A stretch of 64,000 bases of DNA from Burkholderia lata (GCF_902499335.1 NZ_CABVQK010000005.1:434001-498000), one strand, 5' to 3'. Positions 16,760 to 26,268 are shown, counted from the stretch's first letter. Numbers and translations: made by a program. The notes: generated from the letters alone by a model not told the origin.

Positions 16760-18052
16760 TCAAAGCAGGTCCATCATCCGGTGCCAGGTCATCGCGAGCG
16801 CCAGCATCGGCGTGCGCAGCGCGCGCCCGCCCGGAAAGTCGCGATGGCGAATCCGGCCGAACAGGTCGAAGCGCGCGGCCTGCGCGTCGATCGCTTCCGC
16901 GATCAGCCGCCCCGCCAGGCCCGTCACGTTGACGCCGTGCCCGGAAAAGCCCTGCGCGAAATACACGGTCGGCTCGAGCCGGCCGAAATGCGGCGCGCGA
17001 TTCATCGTCGCGTCGATCAGGCCGCCCCACGCATAGTCGATTCGCACATCGGCCAGCTGCGGGAACGTCTTCAGCATGTCGCGCCGCATCGTCGCCGCGA
17101 GGTCGCGTGGCGTGTTCGTCGAGCTGCTGGCCTTGCCGCCCCACAGCAGCCGGCGGTCGCGCGTCAGCCGGAAATAGTCGAGCGCCGAATTGGTATCGCA
17201 GATCGCCGCATCGGCCGGCATCGTCTCGGCCGCGCGCGCGTCGCCGAGCGGTTCCGTCGCGATCAGGTACGTCGCGACCGGAATGATCTTGCGTGCGAGC
17301 GCCGGCGCCAGCCGCCCCAGGTACGCGTTGCAGGCCAGCACGACATGACGGGCGTCCACGTGCCCGCGTGCGCACGTGACGCGGTGATACGGCGCGGCAC
17401 GATCGAGCGCGAGCGCGGGCGTGTCCTCATGGATCGTCACACCGGCTTCGTGCGCCGCCCGAGCGAGGCCGAGCGTGTAGTTCAGCGGATGCAGATGGCC
17501 GCTGCCTTCGTAACGGAGGCCGCCGACGTAACGGTCCGACGCGACGAAGCGATGCATGTCGGCACGCTCGACGACCTCGTAGCCGCGATAGCCGAAGCGT
17601 CTCGCCGCGGTATCGCGCCACGCGCGCAGCGCATCGAGATGGCGCGGCTTGTTCGCGGCGGTCAGGAAGCCCGAGGTCAGGTCGCAATCGATGTCGTACC
17701 GCTCGACCCGCTGCCGGACGATCTCGACCGACTCCAGCCCCATCGCCCAGACGCGCCGCAAGTCGTCTTCCGGCAGGTAGGCCGAGAACGTATCGATATC
17801 GCACGCGTAACCGGCGATCAGCTGGCCGCCGTTGCGGCCGCTCGCGCCCCAGCCGATCTTCGACGCCTCGACGAGCGCGACCGAATGGCCGCGCTCGGCC
17901 AGATCGAGTGCCGCGGACAGGCCCGTGAGCCCGCCGCCGATCACGCAGACGTCGGCCGTCACGGCCCCGTCGAGCGACGGATACCGTGTACGGTTGTTGG
18001 CCGTCGCTGCGTAGTAGGACTGAACATGTTGCTGGTTTTCGAACTTGAGCAT
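16760..18052 (-). CDS. puuB: FAD-dependent amine oxidase, gamma-glutamylputrescine oxidase-like (PuuB/OrdL)
   Basis: A 430-residue DAO-fold flavoprotein. The dinucleotide motif GGGLTGLSAALDLAERG is near residues 38-54. It is followed by GWGASGRNGGQL, typical of PuuB/OrdL oxidases, and a late GFSGHGVNVTGLAG FAD contact. The family oxidises a primary amine, such as gamma-glutamylputrescine, to an aldehyde with H2O2 release. The ATG at 18052 gives the usual N-terminus. It lies inside the operon right after the porin gene (26-bp gap) and supplies the aldehyde for the PuuC-like enzyme. Confidence 0.85.
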   Translation of the reverse strand: MLKFENQQHVQSYYAATANNRTRYPSLDGAVTADVCVIGGGLTGLSAALDLAERGHSVALVEASKIGWGASGRNGGQLIAGYACDIDTFSAYLPEDDLRRVWAMGLESVEIVRQRVERYDIDCDLTSGFLTAANKPRHLDALRAWRDTAARRFGYRGYEVVERADMHRFVASDRYVGGLRYEGSGHLHPLNYTLGLARAAHEAGVTIHEDTPALALDRAAPYHRVTCARGHVDARHVVLACNAYLGRLAPALARKIIPVATYLIATEPLGDARAAETMPADAAICDTNSALDYFRLTRDRRLLWGGKASSSTNTPRDLAATMRRDMLKTFPQLADVRIDYAWGGLIDATMNRAPHFGRLEPTVYFAQGFSGHGVNVTGLAGRLIAEAIDAQAARFDLFGRIRHRDFPGGRALRTPMLALAMTWHRMMDLL

Positions 18053-18078
18053 GTGCAAGACTCGCGAACGGCGTCGCG

Positions 18079-19641
18079 TCAGAACGCGTAGATGAGTTGG
18101 GTGGCGAGCAGGTCGTTCGACTTCTCGTACGACCCGTCGTGACGCAGGAACACCTTGTTGCTCGCCCAGTCGTGCCGGTATTCGACCTTCACCGTCACTT
18201 GCTGGGTCGGGTAGAACAGCAGGTCGAACGCGGCGGCCTGCCGCGTCGCGCCCTTGCATTCGAAGCCGACACCGCCATTCGCCTTCGACATCGCGAGGCA
18301 GTCCGCATCGATGCCGAAGCCGTTGTACGGATCCATCCCGTTACCGTTCAAACCGATCGACGAACCGCCGCCGCCGTTCTTCCGGTTCACGAGCAGATCG
18401 TAGCGCAGCGTCGCGCCCATGCGGCCGACCACCGGCGCGTTGAACTTGCGGTGCGCGAGCAGCGACAGCCCGAACCACTGCGCGAGCCCGCCGTTGAACG
18501 CGCCGTGCTGCTGCTGGCCGTAGTCGAACTCGGCGTTGTACTGCGCATCGGCGAGCGTGTAGGTCGCATCGGCCTCGCCGAAGAAGAACGCGCCGTACGC
18601 GCTCGGTGCGTTGCCGCCGACGCCGTAGCGCACGTTGCCGGTCGCCGGGTCGACCGCGCTCGGCAGCGTCTGGCGGCCGATGCTGATCGAACCGCCGACG
18701 TCGAGCGCGCTGCCGCGCAGGTAATCGACGCGCGCGGTAAAGGTCGGCACCTTGTTGCTCGTCGTGATCGGGTCGCCGAGCGCGTTGACGCCGGTCTGCG
18801 TGACCGCGCCCGCGCTGCGGAACTGCTCGTTGCCGACGAAGAACTTCCACGCCCAGTGGCCGTCCGCGCTCTGGTAGTTGAGGCCCGCACCGATCGACGA
18901 GCCCGGATCGGAGAAGTCGTACAGCAGGTTGTGCGTGAGCGTCAGCATCTGGCTCGACTGCTGGTACTCATAGCCGCCGAAGCCCGTCACGAGACCGCCG
19001 GTGAGCGCCGTCGTGCCCGACAGCGGCACGGTCAGGACGGCCGTGTTGATGATGTTCAGCCCGCTCGAGCCGCTGCCCGTCATCATCGACAGGCCCGCGC
19101 CGCGGTTCGGCATCAGCGTGATTTCCGCGGACGGCGCGGTCGGGCCGACACCGAACGTCTTCTTGATGTCGAGGAATACGTCGCCGAACGTGCTGTTGTA
19201 ATAGGTATACGCGTTCTCGTGGTTCGCGAACTGGAACGACGACGTGCCGGCGCCCCGGTTGACCACGTAGGTCGGGTCGAGATAGCCCGTCACGGACAGC
19301 CCCGCGATCGGGCCCGTGCGCGCGGCATCGGTCAGCGAATCGACCTTCAGTTGCTGGTTCGCGACCTGCTGCCGGATTTCCGACACGTCGTCGTTGGTCA
19401 GCACGGCCGATGCCTGCCCGTAGCCAGGTGTGGACGGGTCAGCCGCCGCACCGGTCGCCGCGTTCGCCGCGGCCGGTGCGGCCGGAGGCTTCGCGCCGAG
19501 CTGCGATTGCAGCGCGCTCATCTGCCGTTGCAGCACCGCGATCTGCTGCTGCAGCGTCCGGATCTGGTCGGCGCTCGAGTTCGCCGCGGCCAGCCCCGGC
19601 AGCGCTCCGGCGATCAGCGCGCAGAGCATCTTCTTTTTCAT
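18079..19641 (-). CDS. DUF3138-type outer-membrane porin-like protein
   Basis: A 520-residue exported protein. It has a lysine-start signal peptide (cleavage near residue 20, GLAAA), then a coiled-coil heptad segment (residues 24-48, rich in LQQQ/LQRQ), a Pro/Ala linker, and a long beta-rich region ending in an aromatic residue (LIYAF), the outer-membrane signature. It resembles the Burkholderia DUF3138 family. Its position between potI and the PuuB-like oxidase implies that it is a dedicated polyamine or oligo-amine entry porin (inference). Confidence 0.8.
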   Translation of the reverse strand: MKKKMLCALIAGALPGLAAANSSADQIRTLQQQIAVLQRQMSALQSQLGAKPPAAPAAANAATGAAADPSTPGYGQASAVLTNDDVSEIRQQVANQQLKVDSLTDAARTGPIAGLSVTGYLDPTYVVNRGAGTSSFQFANHENAYTYYNSTFGDVFLDIKKTFGVGPTAPSAEITLMPNRGAGLSMMTGSGSSGLNIINTAVLTVPLSGTTALTGGLVTGFGGYEYQQSSQMLTLTHNLLYDFSDPGSSIGAGLNYQSADGHWAWKFFVGNEQFRSAGAVTQTGVNALGDPITTSNKVPTFTARVDYLRGSALDVGGSISIGRQTLPSAVDPATGNVRYGVGGNAPSAYGAFFFGEADATYTLADAQYNAEFDYGQQQHGAFNGGLAQWFGLSLLAHRKFNAPVVGRMGATLRYDLLVNRKNGGGGSSIGLNGNGMDPYNGFGIDADCLAMSKANGGVGFECKGATRQAAAFDLLFYPTQQVTVKVEYRHDWASNKVFLRHDGSYEKSNDLLATQLIYAF

Positions 19642-19662
19642 GGAATGTCTCCTTGTCGTTCG

Positions 19663-20604
19663 TCACTTCGTGGGATGCGGGATGCGGTCGTGCAACGGCG
19701 GCGCGGCCGGCGGGCGCGCGGGCGGCATGGTGGAGGGCGACGCGGGAGTGCCGGATACCCCGGATGCGGATGCCGCGTGCCACGTACGCGTGTCGCGCGC
19801 CTGCCGACGCTCGCGGGCCAGCATCGCGCGGTTCACGACGACGACACCGATCGTCACGGCCGTGATGAACACCGTGGCGAGCGCATTCATCTCCGGGTTG
19901 AGCCCCATCCGCACGCGCGAGAACACGACGAGCGGCAGCGTCGTCGACCCGGGGCCCGACAGGAACGCGGACAGGATCACGTCGTCGATCGACACCGTGA
20001 ACGCGAGCAGCCAGCCGGACACCAGCGCCTGCGCGATCAGCGGCAGCGTGATCACGAAAAACACCTTCCACGGCCGCGCGCCGAGATCGAGCGCAGCCTC
20101 CTCGATCGAACGATCGAGCTCCTTCACACGCGACTGCACGATCACCGCGACGAACGACAGGCACAGCATCACGTGGCCGATCCAGATCGTCAGCCAGCCG
20201 CGCCCGGCCGGCCAGCCGAAGGTCTGCTGCATCGCGACGAACAGCAGCAGCAGCGAGATGCCCTGGATCACTTCCGGAATCACCAGCGGCGCGTTGATCA
20301 TCGCGGCATACAGCGTGAAGCCGCGAAAGCGCCCCATGCGGGCGAGCACGAAGCCGGCCCAGGTACCGATCGCGACCGACGCAGTGGCCGTCAGCAGCGC
20401 GATCTTCAGCGACAGCCACGCGGCCGCAAGCAGTTCGTCGTCGTGCAGCAGCGCGCCGTACCACTTCCGCGAGAAACCCGACCACACCGTGACCAGCTTC
20501 GACGCGTTGAACGAGTACACGACCAGGCTGACGATCGGGACGTACAGGAACAGGAAGCCCGCGCCCAGCACGCACGCGGACAGGATGCGATTCGCGCGGG
20601 TCAT
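19663..20604 (-). CDS. potI: putrescine-type ABC transporter permease PotI
   Basis: A 313-residue inner-membrane permease with about six helices and the EAA loop (EEAALDLGARPWKVFFVITLP, about residues 179-199) that docks on the ATPase. It belongs to the PotC/PotI spermidine/putrescine family. The start overlaps the potH stop codon (ATGA at 20601-20604). The C-terminus carries an unusual Pro/Ala-rich tail of about 40 residues after the last helix. Confidence 0.92.
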   Translation of the reverse strand: MTRANRILSACVLGAGFLFLYVPIVSLVVYSFNASKLVTVWSGFSRKWYGALLHDDELLAAAWLSLKIALLTATASVAIGTWAGFVLARMGRFRGFTLYAAMINAPLVIPEVIQGISLLLLFVAMQQTFGWPAGRGWLTIWIGHVMLCLSFVAVIVQSRVKELDRSIEEAALDLGARPWKVFFVITLPLIAQALVSGWLLAFTVSIDDVILSAFLSGPGSTTLPLVVFSRVRMGLNPEMNALATVFITAVTIGVVVVNRAMLARERRQARDTRTWHAASASGVSGTPASPSTMPPARPPAAPPLHDRIPHPTK

Positions 20605-21584
20605 GGCCTGGCCTCCGCTTCGGTCTGGCTGTAATGGAGCAGCGCCATCGGCACGAGCAGCAGCAGCACCATCGTCACCGTCACCGCGGACGCCATCGGC
20701 CAGTCCATGTTGTTGAAGAACTCGTCCCACATCACGCGGCCGAGCATCAGCGTGTTCGCGCCGCCGAGCAGCTCGGGGATCACGTATTCGCCCACCGCCG
20801 GAATGAACACGAGCAGGCTGCCCGCGACGATGCCGTTGCGCGACAGCGGCAGCGTGATGCGCCAGAACGCGGACCACGGCGTCGCACCGAGATCGTTCGC
20901 GGCTTCGAGCAACGTGAGGTCCATCTTCACGAGGTGCGCGTACAGCGGCATCACCATGAACGGCAGGTACGAATAGACCATCCCGATGTAGACGCCCGCG
21001 TCGGTGTGATACAGGCGCAGCGGTGTCGCGATCACGCCGAGCGCCGCCAGCACGTGATTCAGCAGCCCGTCGTCCTTCATGATCCCGACCCACGCATAGA
21101 CGCGGATCAGGAACGATGTCCAGAACGGCAGCATCACGGCCATCATCAGCAGGTTGCGGCGGGCCGGCGCCGAGCGCGCGATGCAGTACGCGATCGGATA
21201 GCCGGCCAGCAGGCACATCAGCGTCGACGCCGCGGCCATCTTCAGCGAGCTGACGTAGGTGTTCAGGTACAGGTCGTCCTGCAGCAGCAGCGCGTAATGC
21301 TTCAGCGACAGCACGACCTGCACGGTGCCGGCCTCCAGCCGCGCAAGTGCGGTGTACGGCGGGATGCCGAGCATCTGGTCGGCGAAGCTGATCTTCAGCA
21401 CCAGCACGAACGGCAGCGCGAAGAAGATCGCGAGCCACACGAACGGCACGCCGATCGCGACGCTGCGGCCCGACGGCAGGAAGCGCGACAGCGCGGCAAA
21501 GCGGCCCGGGCTGGCGCGGCCGGCGCCGGCGCTCGCGGCGCCGGTCGGCACCGGCGCGGACGGAGTGGAAGCGGAGGTTCTCAT
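20601..21584 (-). CDS. potH: putrescine-type ABC transporter permease PotH
   Basis: A 327-residue permease of the PotB/PotH family with about six membrane helices after a 40-residue Ala/Pro-rich N-terminus, and the EAA loop (EAANDLGATPWSAFWRITLP). It forms a heterodimer with PotI. The stop overlaps the potI start, and only 10 bp separate it from potG. Confidence 0.92.
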   Translation of the reverse strand: MRTSASTPSAPVPTGAASAGAGRASPGRFAALSRFLPSGRSVAIGVPFVWLAIFFALPFVLVLKISFADQMLGIPPYTALARLEAGTVQVVLSLKHYALLLQDDLYLNTYVSSLKMAAASTLMCLLAGYPIAYCIARSAPARRNLLMMAVMLPFWTSFLIRVYAWVGIMKDDGLLNHVLAALGVIATPLRLYHTDAGVYIGMVYSYLPFMVMPLYAHLVKMDLTLLEAANDLGATPWSAFWRITLPLSRNGIVAGSLLVFIPAVGEYVIPELLGGANTLMLGRVMWDEFFNNMDWPMASAVTVTMVLLLLVPMALLHYSQTEAEARP

Positions 21585-21594
21585 CGTGGCGTCC

Positions 21595-22734
21595 TCACTG
21601 CGTCAGCACGACGCCGCTGGCCGGCGACCACGACACGAACACGTCGTCGTTCCATGCCGGCGCACCGTCGTTCATCAGGTGCGAGCTCGACAGGTTCGAC
21701 ACCACCGTCTTTCCGCTCGGCAGGCGCACGTGATAAAGCGAGTAGCTGCCCATGTACGCGATGTCGGTCACGACGCCGCGCGCCCAGTTGTGCTTCGAGC
21801 CCGGTTTCTCGCGTGACACGTGAATGCGCTCCGGACGCACCGAGATGCCGACCGGCATCCCGAGCGGGCCCGTCACGCCATGGTTCACATGCATGCGTGC
21901 TTCGAGGTCGTCGCTTTCGACGAAGATGTGATCGGGTTCGTCTTCAACCACGTGCCCTTCGAACAGGTTCGTCGAGCCGATGAACTCGGCCGAGAAACGG
22001 CTGTTCGGGTATTCGTAGACTTCACCGGGCGAGCCGATCTGCACGATCTTCCCTTCGCTCATCACCGCGAGGCGGCTGGCCATCGTCATCGCCTCTTCCT
22101 GGTCGTGCGTGACCATCACGCAGGTCACGTCGACCTTCTCGATGATGTTCACGAGTTCGAGCTGGGTCTTCTGGCGGATCTTCTTGTCGAGTGCCGACAT
22201 CGGCTCGTCGAGCAGCAGGAGCTTCGGGCGCTTGACCAGCGAGCGTGCAAGCGCGACGCGCTGCTGCTGGCCGCCGGAGAGTTGATGCGGCTTGCGCTGT
22301 GCGTACTTGCTCATCTGCACGAGCGCGAGCGCATCGGCCACGCGCTCCTTGATCTCGTTCTTCGGCGTGCCTTCCTGCTTCAGGCCGAATGCGACGTTCG
22401 ATTCGACCGTCATGTGCGGGAACAGCGCGTACGACTGGAACATCATGTTCACCGGGCGGCGGTACGGCGGCAGCGATGCGAGGTCCTCGCCGTCGACGAA
22501 GATCTTGCCGGAGGTGGCCGTCTCGAGCCCGGCGAGCATGCGCAGCAACGTCGACTTGCCGCAGCCCGAGCTGCCGAGCAGCGCGAACAGCTCGTTCTTC
22601 GCGATCGTCAGGTTCACGTTGTCGACGGCGGTGCTGTCGCCGAATTTCTTCACGACGTTTTCGATGCGCACGAACGCGTCCGTATCGTGGCAGACGCCGG
22701 CCGCAACCGAGGCGGCAGGGAACGTATGGATCAT
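21595..22734 (-). CDS. potG: putrescine-type ABC transporter ATPase PotG
   Basis: A 379-residue ATPase. Walker A GSSGCGKST is at 54-62, signature LSGGQ is in HQLSGGQQQRVALARSL, Walker B is LLLLDEPMSALD, and the C-terminal TOBE domain is typical of PotA/PotG. The ATG at 22734 has GGGAG 6 nt upstream and is preferred to a more upstream in-frame ATG at 22773, which would overlap potF. It energises PotH-PotI import of polyamine delivered by PotF. Confidence 0.93.
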   Translation of the reverse strand: MIHTFPAASVAAGVCHDTDAFVRIENVVKKFGDSTAVDNVNLTIAKNELFALLGSSGCGKSTLLRMLAGLETATSGKIFVDGEDLASLPPYRRPVNMMFQSYALFPHMTVESNVAFGLKQEGTPKNEIKERVADALALVQMSKYAQRKPHQLSGGQQQRVALARSLVKRPKLLLLDEPMSALDKKIRQKTQLELVNIIEKVDVTCVMVTHDQEEAMTMASRLAVMSEGKIVQIGSPGEVYEYPNSRFSAEFIGSTNLFEGHVVEDEPDHIFVESDDLEARMHVNHGVTGPLGMPVGISVRPERIHVSREKPGSKHNWARGVVTDIAYMGSYSLYHVRLPSGKTVVSNLSSSHLMNDGAPAWNDDVFVSWSPASGVVLTQ

Positions 22735-22745
22735 CGTCGTCTCCC

Positions 22746-23867
22746 TCAACCGCCCGACTTCAGTTGCAGCCACAGACGGTTCTGCATCCGCGCGATGTCG
22801 GCGCTACGCGGCATCGCGAGCGACGTCTTCGCGATCGTCGCGTCGGACAGGTAGATGCCCGGGTCCTGCACGATCGCCGGTGTCACGAGCGGGCGCGCGG
22901 CCTTGTTGGCGCTCGGGTAGAAGATCTCGTTCGTGATCGCCGCGTTGGTCTTCGGGTCCTCGATGTAGTTGATCCACTTCAGCGCGGCTTCCGGATGCGG
23001 CGCATCCTTCGGGATCGCCATCACGTCGAACCACAGCAGACCGCCCTCCTTCGGATTCACGTAGCGGATCTCGTACGAGCGCTTCGCGTCGAGCGTGCGC
23101 CGCCGCGCGATGCCGACGTCGCCCGACCAGCCGAGCACGACGCAGACATCGTTGTTCGCCAGGTCGTCCGCATAGCCAGCCGAGCTGAACTGCGTGACGT
23201 ACGGGCGGATCTTCTTCAGCACGTCGTAGGCCGCCTGGTAGTCGGCCGGGTTCTTGCTCTCCGGGTCCTTGCCCATGTACTGCAGCGCCGCCGCGAACGC
23301 GGCGTCCGGCGCGTCGAGCAGCGAGATGCCGCAGCCTTTCAGCTTCGCCGCGTTCGCCGGGTCGAACAGCAGCGCCCAGCTGTCGGTCGGTGCGTTGTCG
23401 CCGAGCCGCTTCCTTACCGCCTCGACGTTGTAGCCGATCCCCGTCGTGCCCCATGCCCACGGCACGCCGTACTGGTTGCCCGGGTCGGCCTTCGCGACCA
23501 TCTTCATCAGCACCGGGTCGAGGTTCGCGAGATTCGGCAGCTTCGACTTGTCGAGCTTCTGGTACACGCCGGCCTGGATCTGCTGCGCGAGATAGTTCGA
23601 CGTCGGCACGACGATGTCGTAGCCCGAGCTGCCCGCGAGCAGCTTGGTCTGCAGCGTATCGTCGCTGTCGTAGCTGTCGTAGCGCACCTTGATGCCCGAC
23701 TGCTTCTCGAAGTTGGGCACCGTGTCCTTCGCGACGTACTCCGACCAGTTGTACACGTTCAGGTTGGTGTCGCCGGCATGGGCGTGCAGGCTGGCCGCGA
23801 CGGCCAGCGCCGCCGACGTGATGCGCGCGGCGCGCAACGCCGGTTGACGACGGATACGGATACGCAT
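22746..23867 (-). CDS. potF: periplasmic putrescine-binding protein PotF
   Basis: A 373-residue periplasmic binding protein with a signal peptide (cleavage about residue 31, HAHAG). It begins LNVYNWSEYV, the PotD/PotF hallmark, and contains DIVVPTSNYLAQQIQAGVYQKLD and the VPWAWGTTGIGYN substrate-cleft segment. It is the first gene of a nine-gene minus-strand run potF-potG-potH-potI-porin-puuB-cupin-amidase-puuC. Its promoter region faces a divergent LuxR-type regulator across a 242-bp gap with a 17-bp dyad. Confidence 0.92.
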   Translation of the reverse strand: MRIRIRRQPALRAARITSAALAVAASLHAHAGDTNLNVYNWSEYVAKDTVPNFEKQSGIKVRYDSYDSDDTLQTKLLAGSSGYDIVVPTSNYLAQQIQAGVYQKLDKSKLPNLANLDPVLMKMVAKADPGNQYGVPWAWGTTGIGYNVEAVRKRLGDNAPTDSWALLFDPANAAKLKGCGISLLDAPDAAFAAALQYMGKDPESKNPADYQAAYDVLKKIRPYVTQFSSAGYADDLANNDVCVVLGWSGDVGIARRRTLDAKRSYEIRYVNPKEGGLLWFDVMAIPKDAPHPEAALKWINYIEDPKTNAAITNEIFYPSANKAARPLVTPAIVQDPGIYLSDATIAKTSLAMPRSADIARMQNRLWLQLKSGG

Positions 23868-23987
23868 GGGGATTCTCCTTGTGATGGGGATCGGCCGTTG
23901 CGCCCGGTCCGGGTCCGGACTCGCGTCAACGCCGTCGAGCGGTGTTCAGCACAAGGGTCAATGTAGAGTTCGCGGCCGGCAGCGTCA

Positions 23988-24004
23988 GTCCCGTAAACCG
24001 GGAC
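23988..24004. promoter_or_regulatory. dyad operator candidate in the potF/luxR divergent promoter
   Basis: GTCCCG-TAAAC-CGGGAC is a perfect 6-bp inverted repeat with a 5-bp spacer. It lies 121 bp before potF and 106 bp before the LuxR-type regulator. It is the only clear palindrome in this intergenic space, so it is a plausible binding site of that regulator. Confidence 0.5.
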
Positions 24005-24109
24005 AAACGGCGACGTCGATTCCGGCCGTTTGGGTAGATTCCCGCGTAGGCAGTCGAAAATATTCGTGATACCTGTAGCGCCACCTGAAAATCTTCGACA
24101 CACGACGCC

Positions 24110-24943
24110 ATGAGCGCAGCGCTGCCCGCCCCCGACCTCCCGTTGAGCCACGTCGCGTTCGTGACCGAAACGCTCGGCGACATCGCGCAAGCCGTCGGGA
24201 CGCCGCAGTTCATGCGCGCCGTCTACGACACGCTCGTGCGCTACGTCGATTTCGACGCCGTGCATCTCGACTACGAGCGCGGCGCGTCATCCGGCCGGCG
24301 CAGCGTCGGCTGGATCGGCAGCTTCGGCCGCGAGCCCGAGCTGGTCGCGCAGGTGATGCGCCACTACTACCGCAGCTATGCGAGCGACGATGCAACGTAC
24401 GCGGCGATCGAAACCGAAAACGACGTGCAGTTGCTGCAGGTGTCCGCACAGCGCGTGGCGAGCGAGCTGCGGCATCTGTTCTTCGATGCCGGCGACATTC
24501 ACGACGAATGCGTGATCGCGGGCGTGACCGGCGGCACGCGTTACTCGATCTCGATCGCGCGATCGCGGCGGCTGCCGCCGTTTTCGCTGAAGGAGCTGAG
24601 CCTGCTGAAGCAGCTTTCGCAGGTCGTGCTGCCGCTGGCGTCCGCGCACAAGCGCCTGCTCGGCGCGATCTCCGCCGACGACGCACCGCGCGACGAACTC
24701 GATCTCGACCTCGTCGCGCAATGGCTACCGGAATGGCAGGAACGCCTGACCGCGCGCGAGATGCACGTGTGTGCGTCATTCATCCAGGGCATGACGTCGG
24801 CGGCCATCGCGCAATCGATGGGGCTCAAGACCTCCACCGTCGATACCTATGCGAAGCGCGCCTTCGCGAAGCTCGGCGTCGATTCGCGCCGGCAACTGAT
24901 GACGCTCGTGCTGAGAAACGCATCGCGGCGGCACGACGCATAG
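24110..24943 (+). CDS. LuxR family transcriptional regulator of the polyamine operon
   Basis: A 277-residue regulator with no receiver. The N-terminal about 190 residues look like a ligand- or GAF-like sensor domain. A LuxR-type HTH occupies about 210-270 (LTAREMHVCASFIQGMTSAAIAQ and KTSTVDTYAKRAFAKLGV). It is divergent from potF and is therefore the probable activator or repressor of the uptake/catabolism operon. The ligand is unknown, plausibly a polyamine or an oxidation product. Confidence 0.87.
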   Translation: MSAALPAPDLPLSHVAFVTETLGDIAQAVGTPQFMRAVYDTLVRYVDFDAVHLDYERGASSGRRSVGWIGSFGREPELVAQVMRHYYRSYASDDATYAAIETENDVQLLQVSAQRVASELRHLFFDAGDIHDECVIAGVTGGTRYSISIARSRRLPPFSLKELSLLKQLSQVVLPLASAHKRLLGAISADDAPRDELDLDLVAQWLPEWQERLTAREMHVCASFIQGMTSAAIAQSMGLKTSTVDTYAKRAFAKLGVDSRRQLMTLVLRNASRRHDA

Positions 24944-25095
24944 CGTCCCCGTGCACCGGCCGCCGGCCGGTTGCGCGCGCATCCATCTCCGCGCCGCCTC
25001 ATAACGATCCGACAATTTATTGGTTCCCTCGACGATGCGTCGTCCGTATCGTTCACCGACTCGTCAGACCAATCGACCAACGGGGGAATCCAACA

Positions 25096-26268
25096 ATGAA
25101 ACAGATCCGTTCACTCGCACTGCTCGCGCTGCCGGCCGCGCTCTATGCCACCGGCGCGCACGCGCAAAGCAGCGTCACGCTGTACGGCATCGTCGATGCG
25201 GGCATCGCGTACGTGCACAACGCGCAGAACGCGAACGGCAGCAACGCGTCGAGCCTCGTCAAGTTCAGCAGCGGCAACCTGTCGGGCAGCCGCTGGGGGC
25301 TGCGCGGCACCGAGGATCTCGGCGGCGGCCTGGCCGCGCTGTTCCAGCTCGAGAACGGCTTCAACATCGGCACGGGCGCGCTCGGCCAGGGCGGGCGCGA
25401 GTTCGGCCGCAAGGCCGTCGTCGGCCTCGCGAGCAGCACGTACGGCACCGTGACGCTCGGCCGCCAGTACGATCCGGTCGTCGATCTCGTACAGGGCCTC
25501 ACGCAGGACAACTACTTCGGCGGCGTGTTCGCGACGCCGGGCGACCTCGACAACTACGACAACAGCCTGCGCGTCAGCAACTCGGTGAAGTACACGAGCC
25601 CGCTGATCTCGGGCTTCCAGTTCGAAGGGCTGTACGGCTTCGGCGGCATCGCGGGCGCCACCGGCAGCGGCCGCACGTACAGCTTCGGCGCAAGCTACGC
25701 GAACGGCCCGCTGTCGCTCGGCGCCGGCTTCTTCTACGCGAACGGCGGCTCCACCGTCGCGAACGGTGTGCGCACATGGTCGAGCAGCTCGGACACGCTG
25801 TTCAACACCGTGATCAACCAGGGCTTCTCGAGCGCGAAGTCGATCCAGATCGTGCGCGTGGCCGGCCAGTACGTGGCCGGGCCGGCGACCTTCGGCCTCG
25901 CGTATTCGAATACGCAGTACGGCGCCGACACGCTGTCGGCCTTCAGCCAGAACGCGAAATTCAACAACGGCTCGGCGTTCTTCAACTGGCAGTTCTCGCC
26001 GGCACTGCGCGCGGGCGTCGGCTACAACTACACGTCGCTGACGGGCCCGTCTTCCGCGCACTACAACCAGGTCAACCTCGGCGCGGACTATGCGCTGTCG
26101 AAACGCACCGACCTGTATGCGCTGTTCGGCTACCAGAAGGCGAGCGGCAACACGCTCAACGCGAACGGCGCGGTCGTGAAGGCCGCCGCGTCGGTCGGAT
26201 CGTACGGCGTGAACTCCGGCACAGATACGCAGGAACTCGCGATCGTCGGGATCCGCCACAAGTTCTGA
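25096..26268 (+). CDS. Gram-negative porin (trimeric general porin type)
   Basis: A 390-residue outer-membrane porin. The signal peptide is cleaved near residue 23 (AHA-QSSVTLYG), and the mature start SSVTLYGIVDAG is the beta-proteobacterial porin hallmark. A GRQYDPVVDLV segment, alternating beta strands and a C-terminal phenylalanine (RHKF) complete the pattern. It starts at the ATG at 25096; a much longer upstream open frame overlaps the LuxR gene and is not coding. A strong hairpin follows at 26311-26339. The link to the polyamine operon is only positional. Confidence 0.93.
   Translation: MKQIRSLALLALPAALYATGAHAQSSVTLYGIVDAGIAYVHNAQNANGSNASSLVKFSSGNLSGSRWGLRGTEDLGGGLAALFQLENGFNIGTGALGQGGREFGRKAVVGLASSTYGTVTLGRQYDPVVDLVQGLTQDNYFGGVFATPGDLDNYDNSLRVSNSVKYTSPLISGFQFEGLYGFGGIAGATGSGRTYSFGASYANGPLSLGAGFFYANGGSTVANGVRTWSSSSDTLFNTVINQGFSSAKSIQIVRVAGQYVAGPATFGLAYSNTQYGADTLSAFSQNAKFNNGSAFFNWQFSPALRAGVGYNYTSLTGPSSAHYNQVNLGADYALSKRTDLYALFGYQKASGNTLNANGAVVKAAASVGSYGVNSGTDTQELAIVGIRHKF

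Noticed and set aside
18097-20634. 845-codon plus-strand open frame across the porin and potI
   Set aside because: Antisense shadow of clear signal-peptide and permease genes; composition not protein-like.
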